From Aquitalea sp. (GTDB lineage Bacteria > Pseudomonadota > Gammaproteobacteria > Burkholderiales > Chromobacteriaceae): a DNA stretch of 7,459 bases. Below, in pieces: positions 1 through 5,455 of this stretch. The number at the start of each line of letters is the position of its first letter. Positions within the stretch are counted from its first letter, which is position 1. The notes under the pieces were generated by a model. That model did no database searches and was not told where the DNA came from. It saw only the letters and a program-made list of their open reading frames with translations. The position numbers and the translations under genes are program-made. Where the stretch lies: assembly GCA_019232735.1 (NCBI GenBank), contig JAFANL010000295.1, positions 1-7,459 of the forward strand, read 5' to 3'.

Positions 1-25
1 GCGTTGTTTAATTTTGGAGATACGG

Positions 26-706
26 ATGCACTGGAAAACCACCACCATCATTGTCGCCCTGTTGTCTGCCCCTGTGATGGCCCGGCCCAATCTGATCGGC
101 ACTGACTGGCAGCTGGAGTCACCCAAAGTAGCCGAACCGTTGCCCACCCTGTCGTTTCAGGCCAAGGGCATCAGCGGTTTTGCCGGCTGTAACCGTTTTA
201 CGGGTCACCGCAATGCCGAAGGCCAGTGGGTATTGGCCACCACCCGCATGATGTGCGCGCCAGCCATGATGCAGACCGAGCAAGCTTATATCGGTTTTCT
301 GTCGCAGCCTTTCCACATCAAGACCGATGGCAAGGCACAGCAACTGGTGCTGAGCGGTAGCGCAGGCGAATACCGTTTTGTGCGCAAACCGGAACAGGCG
401 GCAGGCCACAACGCTGCCGCCACGGCCCCGGTGCAGCGGCCGCAGTATCTGTATGTCAGCAGCGTGCGCAAGAACTGCAGTGCCGGTGCCGGCCAGATGC
501 AGTGCCTGCAAGTGCGTAGCCGTGAGGACCAGCCCTGGCAGCTGTTCTATGGCGAAATCGAAGGCTTTACCCCGCAAGCAGGCAACAGCTATTACCTGAA
601 GTTGCGCTATGAAGAAGTAAACCAGCCGCCCGCGGATGCCTCCTCGGTACGTACCATTCTGGAGCGCGTCGTGTTCAGCGAAACCATCAGCCGCAAGGTG
701 CAATGA
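26..706 (+). CDS. Secreted META-domain (HslJ-like) protein with C-terminal DUF4377-like domain
   Basis: A 226-residue envelope protein of unknown biochemical role. Residues 1-19 look like a signal peptide: a Lys near the N-terminus, a hydrophobic stretch, and a VMA site before Arg20. The protein is therefore probably periplasmic. Residues about 21-120 form a META domain: the GTDWQL start, the FAGCNRF motif with Cys54, the TRMMCAP motif with Cys77, then a region that fits the usual final strands. Residues 121-139 are an Ala/Pro-rich linker. Residues about 141-220 match the DUF4377 pattern: paired Cys151 and Cys160, LQVR, a W..FYGEIEGF segment and PPADASS near the end. The ATG at 26 is preferred because GGAG at 16-19 sits at good spacing; a TTG at 14 would add four residues but lacks a site of its own. 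E. coli HslJ, also a META protein, is linked to heat shock and novobiocin resistance, but that role should not be assumed here. The next gene, 16 bases downstream, encodes another META protein, so the two are probably co-transcribed. Confidence 0.87.
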   Translation: MHWKTTTIIVALLSAPVMARPNLIGTDWQLESPKVAEPLPTLSFQAKGISGFAGCNRFTGHRNAEGQWVLATTRMMCAPAMMQTEQAYIGFLSQPFHIKTDGKAQQLVLSGSAGEYRFVRKPEQAAGHNAAATAPVQRPQYLYVSSVRKNCSAGAGQMQCLQVRSREDQPWQLFYGEIEGFTPQAGNSYYLKLRYEEVNQPPADASSVRTILERVVFSETISRKVQ

Positions 707-722
707 CAGCAGGAGCAAACAC

Positions 723-1160
723 ATGAAACAGTTCTGGTTGCCGGTATTGATCGTGGCCGGGATGGCGGGCTGTGCAGCTACGCCACCGGCCAAGCCACAG
801 GATCCGCAGCAAGGCTGGCAGGCGCCACGTGATCTGGGCAGTCTGGATGGCAAGTGGCAGCAGGTGGATGCCGGGCGGGATCAGCCATACCGGCTGGAGT
901 TTCAGTCTGGCAGGGTACATGCCTCGGCGGGTTGTAACGGGCTGGGCGGTGCAGTCAGCCTGGACCACGGCCAGTTGAAGATGGGCAGCCTGATGTCCAC
1001 CATGATGGCCTGCCCGCCGCCGCTGGACGAGCGTGAGCGTGGCCTTAGCCAGATCTTGTCGGGGAATCCTCAGCTGACCTTGCGTGGCGACCACCTGCAA
1101 TTGCAGTGGGGCACATCCCGGCTGGAGTTCCAGCGCGAGCCCGTCAGGGCTGGCGGTTAA
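723..1160 (+). CDS. META-domain (HslJ-like) lipoprotein
   Basis: A 145-residue predicted lipoprotein. The N-terminus has Lys2, a hydrophobic segment and a lipobox ending GMAGC, with Cys17 as the lipidated residue. Ala follows it, so outer-membrane sorting is expected rather than inner-membrane retention. A Pro/Gln-rich tether covers residues about 19-35. The META domain spans about 38-138: LDGKWQ, the SAGCNGLGG motif with Cys71, the STMMACPPP motif with Cys97, and a closing LEFQR strand. The two cysteines fall at the same motif positions as in the upstream gene, so the two are paralogous domains. The start at 723 has AGGAG at 711-715, seven bases upstream. The reading frame extends further 5' to 636, but that part would overlap the upstream gene and would bury the signal sequence. 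The gene ends 47 bases before the convergent hemY stop, with a hairpin between them. The family is clear; the molecular function is not known. Confidence 0.87.
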   Translation: MKQFWLPVLIVAGMAGCAATPPAKPQDPQQGWQAPRDLGSLDGKWQQVDAGRDQPYRLEFQSGRVHASAGCNGLGGAVSLDHGQLKMGSLMSTMMACPPPLDERERGLSQILSGNPQLTLRGDHLQLQWGTSRLEFQREPVRAGG

Positions 1161-1164
1161 AATG

Positions 1165-1190
1165 AAAAAAGCCCGCGTATGCGGGCTTTT
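1165..1190. terminator. Bidirectional intrinsic terminator between the META genes and the heme operon
   Basis: A perfect 10-bp stem (1167-1176 paired with 1181-1190) closes a four-base GTAT loop; its core is GCCCGC/GCGGGC. On the minus strand the stem is followed by a run of six T (the A-run at 1165-1170), which makes a strong terminator for the heme operon ending at 1208. On the plus strand only four T follow the GC core, a weaker but usable terminator for the META genes ending at 1160. Its position between two convergent stop codons fits this dual role. Confidence 0.88.
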
Positions 1191-1207
1191 GCTTGCTGTG
1201 GGGGCGC

Positions 1208-2416
1208 TCAGTCGCCCTTGGCCAGGGCCAGTTCCAGGCTGCGGTGGTAATGCTGCGCAGCCTGTTCTTCCTTGCCAGTGGCTTCGAACAAGCGGGCCAG
1301 CTCGGCATTGGCGCACAAGGTGGGCTGGATGGAGTTGCTGGCTTCCAGATAGCTCTGTGCCTTGCCCCACAGCTGCTGGTTCATGGCCAGACGGCCCAGT
1401 GCCAGCAGCAGCATGTGGTCGCGCGGACGGCTCTTCAGCCAGCCTTCGGCACTGCGCATCAATTCCAGTCGCTTTTCTGCCGACAGGCGTTCGGCCAGTT
1501 GGCCCAGCTCGCGTGCCAGCTCCGGCGTGGCCTGGTCTTCGTCGGCCAGTGCTTCGCTCAGCAGGGTGGCGGCGTAGTCGAAGTCTTCCAGGACAATCAG
1601 GCGGCTGACAATCTCGCTGACCAGAATGGGATTGCGGCGTTCTGTATCCGGAATGCGGCGTAGCCAGTCGCGTACTTCACGGCTGCCGACAAAGCCGCTC
1701 AGCTGCTGGCTGTAGGCGGCCAGACGGTAGCGGCGTGCCTGTTCGGCTTCCAGCGCCTCGGCCTTGAGCAGTTTTTCGGTCAGCGCCAGCACGGCTTCCG
1801 GCTGACGCTGCAGCAGGCGGACTTTCAATTCCAGGCGCAGGGCATTGGTCAGATTGGGCGACAGTTCGCGTGCGCGCTCGATGGCCGACAACGCACCCAG
1901 TGCATCCTTGGCTTCCAGTTTGAGCTCGGCATCCAGCATGTGGCGGGCCAGTTGCAGGCGTGCCGGTAGTGCATCCAGCTGTTGCAGATAGCTGTCGCGC
2001 TTGTCCAGATCGCCAGTGGCACCTGCCGAGCGGGCGGCCAGCAGCAGTGCCAGGGCACGGTTTTCCGGTGCGTATTCGTCTTCCATGGCCTTGAGCGCTT
2101 CACGCTCTGCTTTCTGGAAGCGACCCTCGAAGAAGGCGATACCGGATTCACGCAGGGCGTGGCGTGCGGCCTTCAGCTTCTTCTGACGCTGGAAGCGCTG
2201 TACTTCGGCCGGCAGGCCGGCGGTGATGCTGATGATGCGCATCACCACATAAGCCAGCACGATCAGGGCGACAATGCCCAGCAGCAGCAGGTTGAACGAC
2301 ACTTCCATGCGCCACGGCGGCAGGAACAGGATGGCGTAGCCGGTATTCAGGGTGGAGGCCAGCCCCACCAGTACGGCCAGGGCAAACAGCCCGGTAATCC
2401 AGATGACGAATTTCAC
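1208..2416 (-). CDS. hemY: HemY, inner-membrane TPR protein of the heme-biosynthesis operon
   Basis: 402 residues, the usual length for proteobacterial HemY. Two hydrophobic segments (about 4-21 and 41-63) should anchor it in the inner membrane; between them lies the family-typical region ending FLPPWRMEVS. The rest is helical, with TPR-like repeats from about residue 85 onward, including AFFEGRFQKAEREALKA and a C-terminal LARLFEATGKEEQAAQHY repeat. It is the last gene of hemCDXY. Its exact job is unsettled; it is regarded as an accessory membrane protein of late heme synthesis. It must not be confused with the unrelated Gram-positive HemY, an oxygen-dependent coproporphyrinogen/protoporphyrinogen oxidase. 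The start codon is GTG (complement of 2414-2416), three bases after the hemX stop. An AAGGGAG ribosome-binding site lies eight bases upstream, inside the hemX 3' end. No frameshift or truncation is seen. Confidence 0.93.
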   Translation of the reverse strand: MKFVIWITGLFALAVLVGLASTLNTGYAILFLPPWRMEVSFNLLLLGIVALIVLAYVVMRIISITAGLPAEVQRFQRQKKLKAARHALRESGIAFFEGRFQKAEREALKAMEDEYAPENRALALLLAARSAGATGDLDKRDSYLQQLDALPARLQLARHMLDAELKLEAKDALGALSAIERARELSPNLTNALRLELKVRLLQRQPEAVLALTEKLLKAEALEAEQARRYRLAAYSQQLSGFVGSREVRDWLRRIPDTERRNPILVSEIVSRLIVLEDFDYAATLLSEALADEDQATPELARELGQLAERLSAEKRLELMRSAEGWLKSRPRDHMLLLALGRLAMNQQLWGKAQSYLEASNSIQPTLCANAELARLFEATGKEEQAAQHYHRSLELALAKGD

Positions 2417-2419
2417 CGC

Positions 2420-3442
2420 TCAGTCTCCCTTGTTGCCTTGGGCATCGCGTACCGCCTTCAGACTGGCATTGAGATCCGGCAGGGCGACGGACAGTGGCGC
2501 GCCCTTAAGTTCCAGCAGGGTGGCCAGCCACTGGCGGGTGGCCGGGGCATCGTTGTCGAAGTAGCGCAGCACATAGGACTGGGCGGCGCTGACATCGGCA
2601 TCGAAGGTGGTGCCATCACGCTGGATCAGGGCCAGACGTGCATCCAGCAGCCGCATTTTCAGGTTCTCGCGCAGGAAGAAGGACTGCTCGGGCGACAGCA
2701 GCAGCGCCTCAGGCTTGTCCATGCGGCGGATATGGACCAATTCGCCCAGGCTCTGGCTGATATCGGCCACCAGACGTTCCCAGAAGGGCGCATTGGCGGC
2801 TACCGGCTTGGCGGCACGCTTGTCCTGCAAGTGGTGGGCATCCACCACCAGCGGCAGGTTGTCACCGGACAGCATCAGGCGGTCGATCTTCACCGTCAGG
2901 CCCACGGTGTCCAGATAGGGCAGGGCCTTGAGTTTTTCCAGATCGGTGGCCACGGCCTTTTTCACCGTGATCAGCTGTGGCTGGTCGAACTTGGCCAGGC
3001 GGGCATCCACCATTTGCAGGGCGGAAATGGCGGCCGGTACATTCCCGGCCAGCTGCAACTGCTGGCTGGCGATGGCCAGGGTGTGCTCCACCTCGGACAG
3101 CAGCCAGTCGGAGCGGGTCTTGGTCAGCTCCTGGTACATGCCGTTCAGCGTGGCGTATTGGCCGGCGGATTCATTGACGCGGCCTTCCAGCACCGCCAGC
3201 TTGGCATCGGTGGCGCGGGCGGCGCTCAGGGCCTGCGCGGTCATGCCGCGCAATTCCTTGGAGGCGCCATTGCCTTCGGCCAGGCGACCGGCCAGTTCCT
3301 GGCGGGCAGCGGTCAGTTCCTGCTGGGTGCTGTACAGCTGCCAGCCGGACAGGCCAAGGGCGGCCAGCGCCACCAGCAGGGCCAGGTTCAGCTGTTTTTT
3401 GCGGGCAGGACGGGGGGTGTCGACAGTCTGGGTTTCGCTCAT
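2420..3442 (-). CDS. hemX: HemX, inner-membrane protein of the heme operon (often labelled uroporphyrinogen-III C-methyltransferase)
   Basis: 340 residues from the chosen start. A short charged N-terminus (PARKK at 12-16) is followed by one membrane segment, about residues 18-35. Next comes a Gln/Glu/Ala-rich stretch, about 38-95, likely coiled coil, then a long helical periplasmic domain with the family segments SDWLLSEVEHTLAIASQQLQ, FWERLVADISQSLGELVHIRR and FFLRENLKMRLLDARLALI. I see no SAM-binding or CobA-type methyltransferase motif, so the common database name probably overstates its activity. A structural or accessory role in tetrapyrrole synthesis is more likely. The ATG at 3442 overlaps the hemD stop as ATGA, matching the hemC-hemD junction. 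An in-frame ATG at 3460 would add six residues (MVLPSP); neither has a strong Shine-Dalgarno sequence, so coupling to hemD decides in favour of 3442. Confidence 0.91.
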   Translation of the reverse strand: MSETQTVDTPRPARKKQLNLALLVALAALGLSGWQLYSTQQELTAARQELAGRLAEGNGASKELRGMTAQALSAARATDAKLAVLEGRVNESAGQYATLNGMYQELTKTRSDWLLSEVEHTLAIASQQLQLAGNVPAAISALQMVDARLAKFDQPQLITVKKAVATDLEKLKALPYLDTVGLTVKIDRLMLSGDNLPLVVDAHHLQDKRAAKPVAANAPFWERLVADISQSLGELVHIRRMDKPEALLLSPEQSFFLRENLKMRLLDARLALIQRDGTTFDADVSAAQSYVLRYFDNDAPATRQWLATLLELKGAPLSVALPDLNASLKAVRDAQGNKGD

Positions 3443-4179
3443 GGGTGACGGCAGAACCATTCTCTGAGGCCGGCGACGAGCGCTTCGTCATCGGCCCGGG
3501 TTGTCACGATGCGTGTCGCGCCCAGTGCCTGCAATCGTTCGGCAATGCGCGGGTGCGGCACACAATACAAAAGGCATTGTAACGTCCCCGCTCTTGCCGG
3601 GCCAGCCAGTCTGAACAATTGCTCGGCCATTTCGCTGGAAGTCAGCACCATGGCGTCTGGCCGCGGGCCGTCCAGCAGGCTCCAGTCCGGTGTGCCATCC
3701 AGGCGGCGGTAGATTTCGGCCAGTTCCACACTGGCTCCGCGGGCGCGCAGCGTATCGGTCAGCAGGGCGCGGCCGCCGCAGCCCCGCACGATCAGCCAGC
3801 GTTGCCCGGCTACTTTGGCGAGTTGAGGCAGGGCCAGCAGGGCGGCGCTATCGCTGCCGTCTGGCGGATACAGCACGTCCTGACCGCTCAGCTTGGCCAA
3901 GCGGCGTGCACTGGCCTGACCCACGCAGGCCAGGCGGGCGGACAAGGGAAGGTCTTGCAGGTGCGGCCAGGCGGTGTCGATGGCGGTGGGGCTGACAAAG
4001 CACAAGCAGTCGGCCGCGGCAGCCTGCTGTGGCAGGCGGGCCAGTGCGTCGGCTTGTGGCTGGATGTCCATCACCGGGAAGGGCAGGCCCTGCCAGCCTT
4101 CGTCGGCCAGGATTTGCAGCAGCCGGCCGCTTTGCGCGGCCGGTCTGGCCACCAGGATGCGGTGGCCAGGCTGTGTCAT
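3439..4179 (-). CDS. hemD: Uroporphyrinogen-III synthase
   Basis: 246 residues, normal for HemD. The enzyme closes linear hydroxymethylbilane into uroporphyrinogen III while inverting ring D; this is the branch point to heme, siroheme and cobalamin. It is cytosolic. The fold has two similar lobes joined by a two-strand linker. Visible family elements are the N-terminal RILVARPAAQ strand, FVSPTAID at 61-68, VGQASARRL at 86-94 (the usual VG..TA site), LIVRGCGGRALLTDTL at 129-144, EIYRR at 155-159 whose Tyr157 matches the conserved active-site tyrosine, and TSSE at 180-183. HemD sequences diverge strongly, so the operon position between hemC and hemX adds weight. The ATG start overlaps the hemC stop by four bases (ATGA). 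No clear Shine-Dalgarno sequence precedes it, so translation probably depends on ribosomes finishing hemC. Confidence 0.93.
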   Translation of the reverse strand: MTQPGHRILVARPAAQSGRLLQILADEGWQGLPFPVMDIQPQADALARLPQQAAAADCLCFVSPTAIDTAWPHLQDLPLSARLACVGQASARRLAKLSGQDVLYPPDGSDSAALLALPQLAKVAGQRWLIVRGCGGRALLTDTLRARGASVELAEIYRRLDGTPDWSLLDGPRPDAMVLTSSEMAEQLFRLAGPARAGTLQCLLYCVPHPRIAERLQALGATRIVTTRADDEALVAGLREWFCRHP

Positions 4180-5105
4180 TGCTGCTCTTTCAGTACCGCG
4201 GCGATCAACGGCGCAGCACCGTCATCCAGCAGGCGTTTGGCCACGGCCCGGCCCAGTGCGTCGGCATACTGGCGCGGGGCGCTGGCGGCAGCGGTCAGCA
4301 TGACCGAACCATCCGGGTGAGCCACGAAACCGCCCAGGTTGATGACTTCGTCGGTCAGGGTGGCAAAGGCACCCAAGGGCACCTGGCAGCTGCCGCCCAG
4401 CTCGCGGGCCAGGGCGCGTTCGGCGCTGACGCAGGCATGGGTGTCCGGGTGGTTCAGCGGTTGCAGCAGGGCCAGCATGTCGGCACGGTCGGCGCGGATT
4501 TCAATCCCCAGCGCGCCCTGACCGGCTGCGGGCAGGCTTTCGGACGGGGCGAGTTCTGACCGGATCCGGTCGTGCAGCTCCAGGCGCTTCAGGCCGGCAG
4601 CGGCCAGAATGATGGCATCGTATTCGCCCTCGTCCAGCTTGCGCAGGCGGGTCTGTACATTGCCGCGCAAGGGTTTGATCACCAGTTGCGGGTAACGGGC
4701 GCGCAATTGCGACTCGCGGCGCAGACTGGAGGTGCCCACCACCGCACCTGCCGGCAGTTCGGCCAGGCTGGCATACTGGTTGGAGACAAAGGCATCGCGC
4801 GGGTCTTCGCGTTCGCAGATGGCGGCCAGGGCAAAGCCTTCCGGCAGCACCATGGGCACGTCCTTGATGGAGTGCACGGCCAGGTCGGCGCGGCCTTCGG
4901 CCAGTGCGACTTCCAGTTCCTTCACGAACAGGCCCTTGCCGCCGATCTTGGACAGGGTCTTGTCCAGGATCTGGTCGCCCTGGGTGGTCATGCCCAGGAT
5001 TTCGACGGTGAGGTGCGGGTATAGCGCTTGCAGACGGGCCTGGATGTGTTCGGCCTGCCACATGGCGAGCCGGCTTTCGCGGCTGGCGATGACGATCTTG
5101 TCCAT
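4176..5105 (-). CDS. hemC: Porphobilinogen deaminase (hydroxymethylbilane synthase)
   Basis: 309 residues, the standard HemC length. It joins four porphobilinogen units into hydroxymethylbilane, the substrate of HemD, in the cytosol. Conserved parts are the N-terminal IASRESRLAMWQAEHI, the KIGGKGLFVKELE loop at about 53-65, HSIKDVP at 78-84 with catalytic Asp82, VGTSSLRRESQL at 123-134, the KPLRGNVQTRL segment at about 144-154, PAAGQGALGIE at 192-202, and GGSCQVPLGAF. In that last motif Cys240 carries the dipyrromethane cofactor. All key residues are present. The ATG at 5105 is chosen because MDKIVIASRESRLA is the typical family start and AGGA lies nine bases upstream. An in-frame ATG at 5147 would add 14 unrelated residues that overlap the likely -10 element. 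It is the first gene of the hemCDXY operon and is transcribed divergently from ppc. Confidence 0.97.
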   Translation of the reverse strand: MDKIVIASRESRLAMWQAEHIQARLQALYPHLTVEILGMTTQGDQILDKTLSKIGGKGLFVKELEVALAEGRADLAVHSIKDVPMVLPEGFALAAICEREDPRDAFVSNQYASLAELPAGAVVGTSSLRRESQLRARYPQLVIKPLRGNVQTRLRKLDEGEYDAIILAAAGLKRLELHDRIRSELAPSESLPAAGQGALGIEIRADRADMLALLQPLNHPDTHACVSAERALARELGGSCQVPLGAFATLTDEVINLGGFVAHPDGSVMLTAAASAPRQYADALGRAVAKRLLDDGAAPLIAAVLKEQQ

Positions 5106-5137
5106 GAATTGCGGTCCTGACGGTAAATTTTCGCCCG

Positions 5138-5146
5138 ATTCTAGCA
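5138..5146 (-). promoter_or_regulatory. Candidate extended -10 promoter of the hemC operon
   Basis: On the minus strand the sequence reads TGC-TAGAAT, an extended -10 element with five of six matches to TATAAT. It would start transcription near 5131 and leave a leader of about 25 bases before the hemC ATG at 5105. I see no good -35 hexamer 16-18 bases upstream, which is tolerable for an extended -10 promoter. No experimental support is available from sequence alone. Confidence 0.5.
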
Positions 5147-5231
5147 TGCAGTCATGGTGATGCCTGGAGTCGGATCAAGGAAAAACCATTTGGCGTGGGT
5201 GGTAACAGGCAAGGGTGAACCCGCGTTGCTG

Positions 5232-5248
5232 TTGTGCACAAAATGTGC
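5232..5248. repeat. Nested palindromes, possible regulator-binding site
   Basis: TTGTGCACAA at 5232-5241 is a perfect 10-bp palindrome. Its right half overlaps a second inverted repeat, GCACA-AAA-TGTGC at 5236-5248. Such short symmetric sites are typical of dimeric transcription factors. The site lies about 90 bases upstream of the hemC -10 and about 100 upstream of the better ppc -35. It does not match the FNR, Fur or CRP consensus, so I assign no regulator. Confidence 0.4.
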
Positions 5249-5268
5249 GAAAAAATTCAGAAAAATTC
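5240..5268. repeat. Phased A-tracts with a 10-base direct repeat
   Basis: Runs of A at 5240-5243, 5250-5255 and 5261-5265 start about 10-11 bases apart. The 8-base word AAAAATTC occurs at 5251-5258 and again at 5261-5268, exactly 10 bases later. A-tracts in phase with the helix bend DNA, so this is a likely curved segment or upstream promoter element. The assignment rests on pattern only. Confidence 0.45.
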
Positions 5269-5286
5269 GGTAATGAATCCACTACA

Positions 5287-5299
5287 GCAGCAATGCTGC
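5287..5299. repeat. Perfect short palindrome GCAGCAATGCTGC
   Basis: GCAGCA and TGCTGC flank a single central A. The palindrome directly precedes TATGAT at 5301-5306, a five-of-six match to a -10 element on the plus strand. If that element is used, the palindrome would sit in the promoter spacer, a common operator position. No good -35 accompanies it, and no T-run follows, so it is not a terminator. Confidence 0.3.
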
Positions 5300-5346
5300 C
5301 TATGATGGTCGTTCGCCAGTCATCTGAAGCCAGGTTGCCACCTGCC

Positions 5347-5376
5347 TTGAGATGGTTGCGCTCTTCACAATATTAC
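5347..5376 (+). promoter_or_regulatory. Candidate sigma-70 promoter of ppc
   Basis: TTGAGA at 5347-5352 matches five of six -35 positions. TATTAC at 5371-5376 matches four of six -10 positions, with an 18-base spacer. Transcription would begin near 5383 and leave a leader of about 73 bases before the ppc ATG. TATGAT at 5301-5306 is an alternative -10 without a convincing -35. The -10 is mediocre, so confidence is limited. Confidence 0.38.
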
Positions 5377-5455
5377 AGGCCGTCATCACGCTTTGGGCAA
5401 GGCAATGATCGAGAGCGGACAAGACGGCCAGACAATTTTGCAAAGGAAACAGGAC

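Larger units (their letters stand above)
5106..5455. promoter_or_regulatory. Divergent hemC-ppc control region (350 bases, no gene)
   Basis: This gap separates two genes transcribed away from each other, so it must hold promoters for both. It is visibly richer in A and T than its surroundings, above all at 5240-5275. I see a hemC extended -10 near 5138-5146 and two candidate ppc promoters (near 5301 and 5347-5376). A nested palindrome sits at 5232-5248, a second one at 5287-5299, and A-tracts are spaced about one helical turn apart at 5240-5265. The one reading frame across it, starting GTG at 5215, runs out of frame into ppc and resembles no protein I know. I recognise no riboswitch or small-RNA gene. 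Confidence 0.7.

Noticed and set aside
119..853. Minus-strand open frame of 244 codons across both META genes
   Set aside because: It overlaps two plus-strand genes that have ribosome-binding sites, export signals and a known domain; its own product has no family character.
687..1370. Minus-strand open frame of 227 codons spanning the terminator
   Set aside because: It would run through the hairpin at 1165-1190 and overlap both the META lipoprotein gene and hemY; no domain is visible.
1982..3448. Open frame of 488 codons on the plus strand, opposite hemX and hemY
   Set aside because: It lies wholly antisense to two recognised genes. Its product is a low-complexity Gln/Gly/His-rich string typical of the complement of a GC-rich gene, with no known domain.
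5106..5147. Upstream in-frame ATG of hemC at 5147
   Set aside because: The 14 extra residues do not match HemC N-termini and the codons overlap the likely -10 element, so they would probably not be in the mRNA.
5405..5455. Upstream in-frame ATG of ppc at 5405
   Set aside because: The ATG at 5456 has a better-placed AAGGA site. The extra 17 residues (rich in Gln and charged residues) look like leader sequence, though this cannot be fully excluded.
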